From Thermonema lapsum (GTDB lineage Bacteria; Bacteroidota; Bacteroidia; Cytophagales; Thermonemataceae): a stretch of DNA of 64,000 bases. The notes beneath the pieces are model-generated. The model searched no databases and was not told where the DNA came from. It worked only from the letters and a program-made list of their open reading frames with translations. Where the stretch lies: positions 1,167,750-1,231,749 of the forward strand of contig NZ_JAASRN010000001.1 of the NCBI RefSeq assembly GCF_011761635.1, given 5' to 3'. Every line of letters starts with the position of its first letter. Position 1 is the first letter of the stretch. Positions 7,794 through 16,353 of this stretch are shown in pieces. Made by a program: the position numbers and the translations under genes.

Positions 7794-8636
7794 ATGACTC
7801 CTCAACTGAAAACCATAGAATCCATATCACTCGCTGAGCTTACTAATTTGCTACCGGGCATACAAAAGGAGGGGTTGCTACTGCCAGAAGGTCCTTTTTC
7901 TTTGATTACAGCCCAAAACCCGGAAGGTAAGTCTTTAGCTTTCAGTTTGATAAATCACTTGCCTACACAACGCAAAAGCCGCATCTTACGACTACATGCC
8001 TCTGAACAATATTATTCGCTGCTGCCTGTGCTCATAGAACAGAGCGAGCAACTGGCAAGACAGCACAAAAGTGAGCATCTCTTGTTTTTACTTTCCGACG
8101 CTTTGCCGGAGTTCTCCCTCATCAAGCAAGCCTTACTCAATCGATTGTGGAGCCTTCCCACACGCGCTTTGAGCTGGGGCATTATGTCCAAACAAAGACT
8201 ACTGCAAAGCCCTTGGATGCAGGTAAAAGAAAGCAGCGAAGCACCTCTACAGCTGCAATTATGGAAAGAGTTGCCTTCTGACATTCGAGATAAAATCTCT
8301 ACTCTTAGCAGCAAAATTTTGTCATTGGTGCCTCCACTACCCATAGATGCAGACCACAGCTTTGCCATTTATCGGCAGGATGTCCCCTTTGGATGGTGCT
8401 TAACCCAGCGCCTTTGCAATGATACACTCTTGATTGTATCGCTTCATGTAAAGCAAGCACATCCTTTTCTGTTCTCCCTTTTGGCAGAACATCTACACCA
8501 AAGTGATGACATAAAGGAAATCGCTTATTACTATCCACTATCGGATAACCGGAGGAGTCGTTTTTTCGAAAAAAGACTGCGCCCCATTTCCCGAGAAGCA
8601 CACCGCCTTTATCTAACTACCAAAACACTGCATTGA
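7794..8636 (+). CDS. Protein of unknown function
   Basis: The protein is 280 aa with no signal peptide or membrane segment. It appears to have two halves of about 140 residues. The first (RKSRILRLHASEQYYSLLPV, then a helix rich in Gln and Lys and the strand EHLLFLLSD) has a vague acetyltransferase-like alternation of strands and helices, but I see no clear acetyl-CoA-binding loop. I do not assign a family. The gene stands alone on the plus strand between the divergent MATE gene and the convergent phosphatase gene. A near-match to the -7 box (TCAATTTG) lies shortly upstream. The 286 nt that follow (8637-8922) contain no gene I can recognise. Confidence 0.6.
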   Translation: MTPQLKTIESISLAELTNLLPGIQKEGLLLPEGPFSLITAQNPEGKSLAFSLINHLPTQRKSRILRLHASEQYYSLLPVLIEQSEQLARQHKSEHLLFLLSDALPEFSLIKQALLNRLWSLPTRALSWGIMSKQRLLQSPWMQVKESSEAPLQLQLWKELPSDIRDKISTLSSKILSLVPPLPIDADHSFAIYRQDVPFGWCLTQRLCNDTLLIVSLHVKQAHPFLFSLLAEHLHQSDDIKEIAYYYPLSDNRRSRFFEKRLRPISREAHRLYLTTKTLH

Positions 8637-8922
8637 AGCCGCACTTCCGAAACAACTCAAATTTCTGAAAATGGAATTAGCAACTAGATATATCCGTTTC
8701 TTTTCGTAATAAAGTTGTTGCAAAAAGCAGATTCTTTTTCAATGAGTTACAATTGAAATATTTATCAAATCAAATATTATTTCGCAACCAATCTAATACT
8801 TCACAGGCGAGGCAATACTGCCATTTCCTTGAAAGAAAGGCTCCGCTTTGAATATAATATCTTCATGGCATTTTCCCTACGTAAAAGAACTAAACTCTTC
8901 GAGAAACATGGCAAATGCATGC

Positions 8923-11046
8923 TCACTCCTTTTTTAATGCATATTTACCCTGCCATTTGACTTGCAAGCCTATTACCAACACATCATCTATTTGACTTTC
9001 ATTGCCCCGCCAATCCTCAAATTCTTTATGCAAAAACAAATGTTGCGACTTAGCACTGACAAATTCGGTATAGCAACGTAAAATAGTCTCTCGGAAACGA
9101 TTCAGCATGTATTTCCTGCGGCGAGGACCTCCAAACTGGTCAACAAAACCATCTGAAAACAGAAAACACTCTACATGCTCATAACGGCTGATGTCTATGA
9201 GGTGGTTGGTAAAATAGCGGTCTACGCCTCGACGAATTCCTCCCACAGGCATGTTATCTGCTTTTACTTCAAAAAGTTCGCCATCGGCTACATACCATAA
9301 AGGATTATAAGCCCCGGCAAACTCAATCACTTGCAGGTCTTTGTGGAAGGAACAAAGAGCCAGGTCCATGCCATCGCTGCCAGTTCCTTCTTCTTGCTTT
9401 AAAGCAGTACGTATTTCTTTGTGCAGCTCACGCAAGATTTCGGAAGGACGCGTAATACCCCGCTCGTACACAATCTCATTGAGCAAAGTATTACCAATAA
9501 GGCTCATGAAAGCTCCGGGTACCCCATGCCCCGTGCAATCTACGGCTGCCACCAACACTTTGTCTTCGGTTTCAGCAAACCAGTAGAAGTCACCAGAAAC
9601 AATATCGCGCGGCTGGAAGAAGATAAAAGCATCATGGAAGCATTTGAAGATAGCTTCTTTATGGGGCAAGATGGCATCTTGTATGCGTTTGGCATAGCGT
9701 ATGCTGTCGGTCAGGCGGCGGTTGGTTAGCTCCAGCGCCTGCGTGCGTTCTTCTACCAGCTCTTCCAAGCGAAGGTTTTGCTCTTGTATTAAGCGAGCCT
9801 TCTCTTCTTCTGCTCTACGTGCCTGTTTCTCTTTCTCTACTACCTCGCGCCGCAGCAAGTCTATGCGATAAGCCAAACCCAATGCCAGCAGTATCACTTC
9901 CAATGCCGAGCCTATTTGTATGCTATAAAAGGTGATGAAATTGGTGGGCAACCAGCCAAAAGCACGCAGCAAGGTCATCAACGCCCCTAACAGGTAAAAG
10001 CCCCATGCCAATAAGAAAAAGTGAGCCACTGCCACCCCTCGTTGCAAGGCATATGTACCCACCCCAATCAAGACTAAAACCATGAGAATGCTACTTGCCG
10101 CATTGACTCTATTGGAAAGCGTATGTGGTAGCAACCAAGCCAGACAGAACTCTAAAGCTGCCACAGCCAGCAAAAACCAAAATAGCTTTTTTAGATGCTC
10201 TGAGAGCTGCTCTACACCCAAAAAGCGATAAGCAAAGGCAGTGCCCGCACCAGCTAAAACAGCAATAGAAGCAGGAAATAAACGGTGATTGAGCCAAGGG
10301 AATTCTCCCCAAAAATATTGATAAGCAAAGCCCGTGTACTCTGCTTGGAAAAACATAAGGGCAAAAATGTTGAACACATACAGCAGATACACCTTGTCTT
10401 TCAAAAAGAAGAAAATAAACAGGTTATATAACAGCATCACCAGCATGATGCCATAATAAATTCCGAAACCGAGCTGACTGTCCGATACATAGTCGCGAAA
10501 AGCATCCGGCTGCCACAAACGCAAAGAGACGCTCATGGTGCCTTCCGTGCGAAAGCTCAGGTATAAGATTTTTCTTTCAGAAGGTGCCAGCTGCAAGTGA
10601 AAGACGGGGTGCCGGAAATCAACTTCTGTCAAGTGCTTTGGCAGCATATCCCCCCCCAAACGCTCTGTAATATTGCCTGTTTCATCAATTTCATAGAGTG
10701 CAACCGTGTCAATTAAAGGATAAGCCTGCTCGAGATAGTACTTTTGGCTTTCGTTGGTAGTATTTTCAATAGACAGCCGCAACCAATAGCGCGAGGCAGT
10801 ATAACCTGCGTTGAAGTTTTTGCTGCCTATCGGGCGAAACTTGTCCGCATATGCCGGCGACGCCACTTGCCGTATGCTCAAAGCAGCCGTCGGGTCTTCT
10901 AAGTAAAAAGCGTATTCGGTCAGACTCACTGAAAGCTGCTCCTTTCCCACAGGCACAACCCTCCATTGAGTTGGCTGTGCTTGTACGCAAGCATAGCTAA
11001 GTAAAAAGAAAAACGGACAAAATACACTGAATAAAGCAAATCTCAT
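8923..11046 (-). CDS. 7TMR-DISM receptor with SpoIIE/PP2C phosphatase domain
   Basis: The protein is 707 aa. The order is signal peptide (1-23, ending VQAQ), an extracellular 7TMR-DISMED2-type beta domain (about 30-180, SRYWLRLSIENTT), a seven-helix 7TMR-DISM block (about 190-390), a Lys/Glu-rich coiled coil (about 395-440), and a C-terminal SpoIIE phosphatase. The latter shows IQDAILP, FYWFAETEDKVLVAAVDCTG, HGVPGAFMSLIGN and LFSDGFVDQFGG, so the metal-binding Asp residues are present. It should sense an external ligand and dephosphorylate a cytoplasmic Ser/Thr phosphoprotein. Possible targets encoded nearby are the STAS-like protein (11690-12094) and the SiaC-like protein (5748-6158). The 250 nt upstream of it hold no gene. 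Confidence 0.9.
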   Translation of the reverse strand: MRFALFSVFCPFFFLLSYACVQAQPTQWRVVPVGKEQLSVSLTEYAFYLEDPTAALSIRQVASPAYADKFRPIGSKNFNAGYTASRYWLRLSIENTTNESQKYYLEQAYPLIDTVALYEIDETGNITERLGGDMLPKHLTEVDFRHPVFHLQLAPSERKILYLSFRTEGTMSVSLRLWQPDAFRDYVSDSQLGFGIYYGIMLVMLLYNLFIFFFLKDKVYLLYVFNIFALMFFQAEYTGFAYQYFWGEFPWLNHRLFPASIAVLAGAGTAFAYRFLGVEQLSEHLKKLFWFLLAVAALEFCLAWLLPHTLSNRVNAASSILMVLVLIGVGTYALQRGVAVAHFFLLAWGFYLLGALMTLLRAFGWLPTNFITFYSIQIGSALEVILLALGLAYRIDLLRREVVEKEKQARRAEEEKARLIQEQNLRLEELVEERTQALELTNRRLTDSIRYAKRIQDAILPHKEAIFKCFHDAFIFFQPRDIVSGDFYWFAETEDKVLVAAVDCTGHGVPGAFMSLIGNTLLNEIVYERGITRPSEILRELHKEIRTALKQEEGTGSDGMDLALCSFHKDLQVIEFAGAYNPLWYVADGELFEVKADNMPVGGIRRGVDRYFTNHLIDISRYEHVECFLFSDGFVDQFGGPRRRKYMLNRFRETILRCYTEFVSAKSQHLFLHKEFEDWRGNESQIDDVLVIGLQVKWQGKYALKKE

Positions 11047-11296
11047 AAAGTAATGAAGATTGTTTGGTTTTACATGAACATCTAAGATTACATTTTATGA
11101 AGCATACGGTTGCGCCAGCACTTATTGCTCTACATTTAATCCCAATAGCTTATCACCGAAAAGAATGAAAAGAGAAAAAATAGACAAAAGCAGCCTTTTT
11201 TTACATGCATAAGCCTATATACATTTAGAACGATACTTTTAATTTCTATACAAAGTAATCACTAAATATGACTCATGCAAGTAAATGAAACCAAAA

Positions 11297-11590
11297 TCAA
11301 AAAGTAGATGTCTGTTCTATTTCAAAATGGATTAACTCAAGAAGCAAATCGGTGAGTTCTACAGGCATTGAAGGCTTGTAGCCTACATACTGACACTGTA
11401 AGACCTCCAATGTGTCAGCATAAAAAGTAAGTTTTGCAAAGCGTGTATTACGCACCGTGTCGTTGAGCACAATATGAAAAATACTTCTACCTGCGGCATC
11501 CACATAATTGCAGTATATCTGCCAACTCAGCTGTTTGCGAATACTACACAGTTTAATGAGCAGGTGAATGATGACTTCAGGAAGCACCAT
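11297..11590 (-). CDS. Small protein of unknown function
   Basis: The protein is 97 aa from the ATG at 11590; the frame also opens at a TTG at 11632, but that lies against the terminator of the gene before it. No signal peptide or membrane segment is present. The sequence alternates hydrophobic helices and strands (EVIIHLLIKLCSIRKQ, then FHIVLNDTVRNTRFAKLTFY) and ends in an acidic helix. I recognise no family. It lies between a STAS-like gene and the SpoIIE-type receptor gene on the same strand, so a role in the same signalling route is possible but unproven. Confidence 0.45.
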   Translation of the reverse strand: MVLPEVIIHLLIKLCSIRKQLSWQIYCNYVDAAGRSIFHIVLNDTVRNTRFAKLTFYADTLEVLQCQYVGYKPSMPVELTDLLLELIHFEIEQTSTF

Positions 11591-11634
11591 GAGCTTTAAG
11601 CGCTTGTTGCTGATTGGCTTTAAGCTAAGCAAAA

Positions 11635-11658
11635 ATGCCCAGTTTTACAACTGGGCAT
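11635..11658 (-). terminator. Rho-independent terminator after the STAS-like gene
   Basis: A perfect 10-bp stem (ATGCCCAGTT with AACTGGGCAT, loop of 4) is followed on the minus strand by TTTTTGC. It separates the gene at 11690-12094 from the gene at 11297-11590, so these two are not one simple operon. Confidence 0.8.
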
Positions 11659-11689
11659 AAGCAAGAAATGCCAAAGTTTCATCATGGTT

Positions 11690-12094
11690 TTAAAGCACTT
11701 TTTTCACTAATTGCCAGGCTTCTTGGCAAGAACATACATAATACACGGGCACCTCTTCTTCCACTTCCTGCAGCACCTCTTCAAGCCACACGCGTACGAA
11801 AGGATTTTCTGGTAGCACAAATATCAACCCATTTACTGGCGGACAATGCTCTACTCTACAACTTAGAGTTTTTCCCAACAACTGAAAAGAGCTCCAATCA
11901 AGCAAGGACAAACGAGAAAAGTCAAATATCCACCATGGCTTAGGTGCTTGCTGCTCCTCTTCTTTCATAAAACATTGCAAGGCATCGGCAAGCATACTTT
12001 CTTCCGGAAAGCCAGAAAGCGTCAATGTCCGGCAGTGTTCTTCTTCTCGAACACTACTATGGTGCAAAAGCAGGCATTCGTAAACAGAAAGCAT
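11690..12094 (-). CDS. STAS-like domain protein (putative anti-sigma antagonist-like)
   Basis: The protein is 134 aa from the ATG at 12094. The central part has a helix, then WWIFDFSRLSLLDWSSFQLL, the position where STAS proteins carry a buried strand ending in Asp, followed by a phosphorylatable Ser and a helix. It then has a hydrophobic strand (NGLIFVLPEN), a Glu-rich helix and a final VYYVCSCQEAWQLV, matching the closing strand and helix of STAS folds. The identity is weak and by eye only. A STAS protein beside a SpoIIE phosphatase is the classic partner-switch arrangement. An unrelated alpha/beta protein cannot be excluded. It has its own terminator at 11635-11658. Confidence 0.45.
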   Translation of the reverse strand: MLSVYECLLLHHSSVREEEHCRTLTLSGFPEESMLADALQCFMKEEEQQAPKPWWIFDFSRLSLLDWSSFQLLGKTLSCRVEHCPPVNGLIFVLPENPFVRVWLEEVLQEVEEEVPVYYVCSCQEAWQLVKKVL

Positions 12095-12210
12095 TGGGCA
12101 GCATTGTTTGTAATGGAAGCAATTTAAAAAAAATACAATCACCAAAAAAATATTTCACAGAAAATAAAAATAGCAATATTTCGTTTTTCAGCTAAGACAA
12201 AACCAAATAC

Positions 12211-13548
12211 ATGCTCATGAAAAAAATAGTTACGCTGCTGTTCACAGTTTGCACAGCAGGTAGTGTCTTTTCGCAAGACCTTGCCTCCTTCTATGATTTG
12301 CAACAGGCAGTATCTGCCTCACGGCTGCGGCAAAATGTGGAACAGTTGGTTGCCTTCGGCACCCGCCACACGCTTAGCGACACGCTATCTGACCAACGTG
12401 GCATAGGCGCTGCCCGACGATGGGCTGCCCGCCAATTTAAAAGCTATTCACCCCGTCTACGCATAGAGTTCGACGCCTTCACGGTAGCGCCAGATGGCAG
12501 GCGCATCCCCCATCCAGTAGAGATGAAAAATGTGATGGCATGGCTGCCGGGCACCAACCCCAACGACCGCCGTGTAATTCTTATCACTGCCCATTTGGAT
12601 TCTCGTGCCTCTGATGTCATGGATGCGCGCATCGATGCCCCGGGCGCCAATGATGACGGCTCAGGCTGTGCGCTGGTCTTGGAAGCGGCTCGGGTGCTCT
12701 CGCAATACGAGTTTCCATGCACTCTATTGTTTGTACTGTTTTCCGGAGAGGAGCAAGGACTCTACGGCTCCCGCCACCTGGCACAACGAGCCAAACAAGA
12801 AAACTGGGAGGTTGTGGCTGTGCTCAACAACGATATTGTGGGCAACAGCTATTCTTCGGAGCTGGGCATCCGTCAAAACGAGCGAGTACGGGTCTTTAGC
12901 GAAGGCATTCCTGTCGCCGCCAGCGAAGACGAAGTACGCTTGCTGCGTCTGCTGGGATATGAAAACGAAAGCCCCAGCCGGCAGTTGGCACGCTATATGG
13001 CAAATATAGCCCACGAACATATCCCTCATCTCGAGGTGCGTTTGGTTTACCGCAAAGACCGCTTCCTGCGCGGAGGCGACCATACCCCTTTCAATGAGGC
13101 AGGTTTTACGGCTATTAGGGTATGTGAAGAAAACGAGGATTTCAGGCATCAGCATCAAAACGTACGCACCGAAAAGGGCATACACTATGGCGACCTGCCC
13201 GAATTCATGGATTTTGAGTATTTGCGTAAAAATACTGTACTGAACGTGCTTACGGCAGCTTCTTTGGCTTGGGCACCTGCCCCACCCCAAAAAGTAGGCA
13301 TACAGGTAAAAGAGCTGAGCAATGATACCGTATTGCAATGGCAAGCCCCCGCCACAGGTCCAAAGCCTTCGGCTTACCGGGTATTGATTCGCTCCACCGA
13401 ATCTCCTCAGTGGGAAGTAAGCATTCAAACAAACGAAACCTCTATACGCCTGCCCTACTCCAAAGATCACTATCTCTTTGCTGTGCAGTCGCTAAGTAAA
13501 GAAGGGTTTGGGAGCCTACCGATTGTTCCTCTTCCTATAAGGGAATAG
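12211..13548 (+). CDS. Secreted M28-family metallopeptidase
   Basis: The protein is 445 aa. A signal peptide covers about residues 1-22 (ending VFSQ); the ATG at 12217 (MKKIVTLLF) may be the true start. The zinc-peptidase core reads TAHLDSRASD (His ligand), APGANDDGSG (bridging Asp), FSGEEQGLYGS (catalytic Glu plus Glu ligand), LNNDIVGN (Asp ligand) and GDHTPFNEAGF (His ligand), so every metal ligand of M28 aminopeptidases is present. After about residue 360 a fibronectin type III-like segment follows (VLQWQAPATGPKPSAYRVLI), common in exported Bacteroidota peptidases. It probably trims peptides in the periplasm or outside the cell. It converges with hpt, whose stop lies 6 nt away. Confidence 0.92.
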   Translation: MLMKKIVTLLFTVCTAGSVFSQDLASFYDLQQAVSASRLRQNVEQLVAFGTRHTLSDTLSDQRGIGAARRWAARQFKSYSPRLRIEFDAFTVAPDGRRIPHPVEMKNVMAWLPGTNPNDRRVILITAHLDSRASDVMDARIDAPGANDDGSGCALVLEAARVLSQYEFPCTLLFVLFSGEEQGLYGSRHLAQRAKQENWEVVAVLNNDIVGNSYSSELGIRQNERVRVFSEGIPVAASEDEVRLLRLLGYENESPSRQLARYMANIAHEHIPHLEVRLVYRKDRFLRGGDHTPFNEAGFTAIRVCEENEDFRHQHQNVRTEKGIHYGDLPEFMDFEYLRKNTVLNVLTAASLAWAPAPPQKVGIQVKELSNDTVLQWQAPATGPKPSAYRVLIRSTESPQWEVSIQTNETSIRLPYSKDHYLFAVQSLSKEGFGSLPIVPLPIRE

Positions 13549-13554
13549 GCTGTT

Positions 13555-14094
13555 TTAGGCTTTCAAAATATACAAATCATTCAAGCAGCGCCCCTGCTCC
13601 TCGTAGTCAAGCCCATAGCCCACTACAAAGTGGTTGGGTATTTCAAATCCCACGTAGTGCAGCTCTACCGCTTGCTTCAAGGCTTCCGGCTTAAACAGCA
13701 AAGTGGCTACCTTTAAGGAAGCGGGGGCTTTTTGGTAAAGCTTGCCCATCAAATAATGGATGGTGGTTCCGGTATCTACGATGTCTTCTACAAGCAAAAC
13801 ATGTTTACCTGAAAGATTTACAGTGGCTGCCAGCTGCTCGCGTACCAAACCACTGCTCATAATGCCTTCGTAGGATTGCACTTTGATAAAAGCTATTTCG
13901 GTGGCATCGTCTAAATAACGGGCTAAGTCGGCAGCGAAACGAAAGGCTCCGCTAAGCACACAGAGCAAAACCAATGGTTTGCCCGCATAGTCTTTTTTAA
14001 TTTGTTCTGCCAGTTCTTTTACTTTATCCTGAATCGTAGTTGCATCTAAAAAAAGCTCGAAATAACGATTATGTAATTGTATTTCTTTTTTCAT
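13555..14094 (-). CDS. hpt: Hypoxanthine phosphoribosyltransferase
   Basis: The protein is 179 aa, normal for the family, from the ATG at 14094 (MKKEIQLHNRYFELFLD); an ATG at 14106 would add four residues. The PRPP-binding loop reads VLLVEDIVDTGTT with the two acidic residues before DTGTT. LVLLCVLSGAFRFAADLARY near residue 40 matches the PPi-loop region. It converts hypoxanthine or guanine plus PRPP to IMP or GMP in purine salvage. The neighbour upstream ends with its own terminator at 14184-14207, so hpt probably has a separate promoter. Confidence 0.93.
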   Translation of the reverse strand: MKKEIQLHNRYFELFLDATTIQDKVKELAEQIKKDYAGKPLVLLCVLSGAFRFAADLARYLDDATEIAFIKVQSYEGIMSSGLVREQLAATVNLSGKHVLLVEDIVDTGTTIHYLMGKLYQKAPASLKVATLLFKPEALKQAVELHYVGFEIPNHFVVGYGLDYEEQGRCLNDLYILKA

Positions 14095-14183
14095 AACATC
14101 CGGCAACTTTTACTTCAAAATGATTCTGCAATAATACGATACTGCGGGGTAGTGTTCCAAACACTAGTACGAAAAAGCAAAAA

Positions 14184-14207
14184 GCCCCCTCCGGAAATAG
14201 AAGGGGC
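14184..14207 (-). terminator. Terminator downstream of the membrane-protein gene
   Basis: On the minus strand GCCCCTT (14207-14201) pairs with AGGGGGC (14190-14184), and the sequence then runs into TTTTTGCTTTTT. It lies between the gene at 14283-15533 and hpt. Confidence 0.65.
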
Positions 14208-14282
14208 AGCATCAATCCAAACTACTTTTGCCTGTTGGGAGTGCTTTATGAAGAAATTAGAATTAGCGAAATTGCCGCTGAT

Positions 14283-15533
14283 TTAGTCACCAATTCCAAT
14301 ACCTGCTACTTTTTTCTTAGGGCGCTCGACGTGCCACAAAGGTGCTACATCCAAGCTGAGCTTAGCATCTACATTTGCCAACACCACCCCAAAACTCAAA
14401 GACAAGCCAAGTAGTCCTAAATGTTGGTAAGAATAGCCTATAAAGGCTACTACTGCCAATACACACAAAGCCGTAATGACAAAACGCAGTGCATAGGTAA
14501 GCAGGCGATGCAAAACAGGACGTGCCACCAGATAGTGGGTATATTGCTGCTGCACCCAGCGGTAAAAAGCTATGATGTGGGTAGTAATAAAGCTTACGAT
14601 AAGAGCTGCCAATAATGCAACTTGCAGGTCTTCCTTATAGTAGATATTCAGATGGCTCACCCAGTAGTCGGGCAAAGTATAATGACTGACAAATAACAAC
14701 CAAGCCCCCATCAGAAGAGCGCTTGCCAATTTCACACGCCAGTAATCACGCCCACGATAACGACGATATACTTTCATCACCGAAGAAATCAACAAAATAC
14801 CACTAAAAAGCAGGGCTACGCCTACAATAGCCAAAGATTTGTAGGTTTCGCTTTCTTTCGAGGCAAAAGGCAGGTCCAGTTGAGCACTCACCAACAGCAA
14901 CGCGGAGAAGCAACTCACCAACAAGGCATCGAAGCGCTCCACACTCATCATCGATACATCGAAGGTTTCGTTGACGGCTTCGCGCCGGGTGCTATATTGC
15001 CATAACTTGCGGCTAAGCACAGGCAAGCCCGCCCCTAAGACATAAGTGCTCAGCTTTACAACCAATACAGCAACGTTATCTACGGCTTCCGGCGCTCTAA
15101 GCAAAAGGGCAAAGGGAAAGAGCAAACCCAACACCAGCAAACGCATGATGCTCAGGGGGCTGTTGAGTAACAACAGAGCCTTTGCCAACTCACTGCGCAA
15201 GCTGTGTTGGTTGCCCTCTTCATAAAGCCAATGCTCTGCTATTTCTAAAATTAAGGTAGCTACAAACGCAACCCAAAAGAAATGGGTAAATGCCTCCGGC
15301 TCCACATCATACGCTTGGGCTACAAAACTGAGTACAAACACCGAAAAGCCCAAGGTGAGCAATAGTTTGTACTCATTCTGCAGGAAGAGGTTTAGGCGGC
15401 TATACCACACTCGCTGCCATTGATGCCGCAAGTTGCGTGCTTGGTAGCGCACCCACGTCACTACCATACGCCACAAAATCCACAAAGCTGCTCCTATTCC
15501 CCACCAAGACAAGTATATCAAAAGGTTTTCCAT
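14283..15533 (-). CDS. Polytopic membrane protein of unknown function
   Basis: The protein is 416 aa from the ATG at 15533 (MENLLIYLSWWGIGAALWIL); a longer frame to 15587 would place a charged leader before the first membrane helix. About ten hydrophobic segments are visible, for example LLLTLGFSVFVLSFVAQAYD, LLVLGLLFPFALLL, SLAIVGVALLFSGILLISSV and HLGLLGLSLSFGVVLANVDA. The charged loops contain Arg-rich stretches on what should be the cytoplasmic side. I recognise no transporter or channel signature. It appears to be a single-gene unit closed by the terminator at 14184-14207. Confidence 0.6.
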   Translation of the reverse strand: MENLLIYLSWWGIGAALWILWRMVVTWVRYQARNLRHQWQRVWYSRLNLFLQNEYKLLLTLGFSVFVLSFVAQAYDVEPEAFTHFFWVAFVATLILEIAEHWLYEEGNQHSLRSELAKALLLLNSPLSIMRLLVLGLLFPFALLLRAPEAVDNVAVLVVKLSTYVLGAGLPVLSRKLWQYSTRREAVNETFDVSMMSVERFDALLVSCFSALLLVSAQLDLPFASKESETYKSLAIVGVALLFSGILLISSVMKVYRRYRGRDYWRVKLASALLMGAWLLFVSHYTLPDYWVSHLNIYYKEDLQVALLAALIVSFITTHIIAFYRWVQQQYTHYLVARPVLHRLLTYALRFVITALCVLAVVAFIGYSYQHLGLLGLSLSFGVVLANVDAKLSLDVAPLWHVERPKKKVAGIGIGD

Positions 15534-15813
15534 ATATGTAAAGTTAGGTTTACTGCTGTGCAAATATAGTACTTTTCTAAAACTCAATACTCAAAAATTC
15601 ATCACAATACTTTGATTTACAATTTTTTACAAAAACATCAACCTTAGCATATTTCACTTTTCAAATTTTAAAACAAACAAAGTTTTGTCAAACATCTTTA
15701 TGTACTACTTTTTTTTGCCAATCGCCTCATTTTCCAAGGCTGCCCTCATGTTGTTAAGCAAAAAAAGGACCAATTGCGGGGGCTTGTGCTTTGCAAATGA
15801 GGCAATAAAAAAA

Positions 15814-15842
15814 GACATTGGGGCACATACTCCTCCAATGTC
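15814..15842 (-). terminator. Terminator of dtd
   Basis: GACATTGG and CCAATGTC form an 8-bp stem. On the minus strand it is followed by TTTTTTT. It lies 44 nt after the dtd stop. The rest of 15534-15885 holds no gene that I can see. Confidence 0.8.
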
Positions 15843-15885
15843 CTGTTTTTGCCGATAAACCACGCCTTACAAGCGGATAAAAAAA

Positions 15886-16338
15886 CTAACGCTTGTTTTT
15901 TGTATCTACAATAATGGTTACTGGTCCGTCATTGACAAGCGCCACCTTCATGTCAGCGCCAAATACGCCTGTCTTCACTTCTTTTGCCATCAATGCTGCG
16001 CACTGTGCCACAAAAGACTCATAAAGAGGAATTGCCAAGTCGGGCGGGGCTGCTTCTATAAAAGAAGGACGATTGCCTTTTTTGGTAGAGGCATGCAAGG
16101 TAAATTGGCTTACCACCAACAGCTCGCCTTGAGCATCGATAAGCGAACGGTTCATTTTACCTTCCTCATCTTCAAAGATGCGCATGTTGACCAGCTTTTT
16201 TGCGAGCCAATCCACATCTTCCGACGTATCGGATTGCCCCACTCCCAACAGCACGAGCAATCCTTTGCCTATTTTGCTGTATTGCTTACCTTCTATTGTT
16301 ACAGAGGCTTCTAAAACACGTTGTATGACTGCTATCAT
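15886..16338 (-). CDS. dtd: D-aminoacyl-tRNA deacylase
   Basis: The protein is 150 aa, the standard length of the homodimeric Dtd enzyme. It opens [18 protein letters not shown] and contains both active-site motifs: [17 protein letters not shown] near residue 78 (the SQFTL motif) and NDGPVTI near residue 136 (the NxGPVT motif). It removes D-amino acids and mischarged glycine from tRNA, protecting translation. It lies 15 nt downstream of the PAS histidine kinase gene on the same strand and is followed by a clear terminator, so the two may form a transcription unit. Confidence 0.97.
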   Translation of the reverse strand: MIAVIQRVLEASVTIEGKQYSKIGKGLLVLLGVGQSDTSEDVDWLAKKLVNMRIFEDEEGKMNRSLIDAQGELLVVSQFTLHASTKKGNRPSFIEAAPPDLAIPLYESFVAQCAALMAKEVKTGVFGADMKVALVNDGPVTIIVDTKNKR

Positions 16339-16353
16339 AGTTTTAAAAACAAC

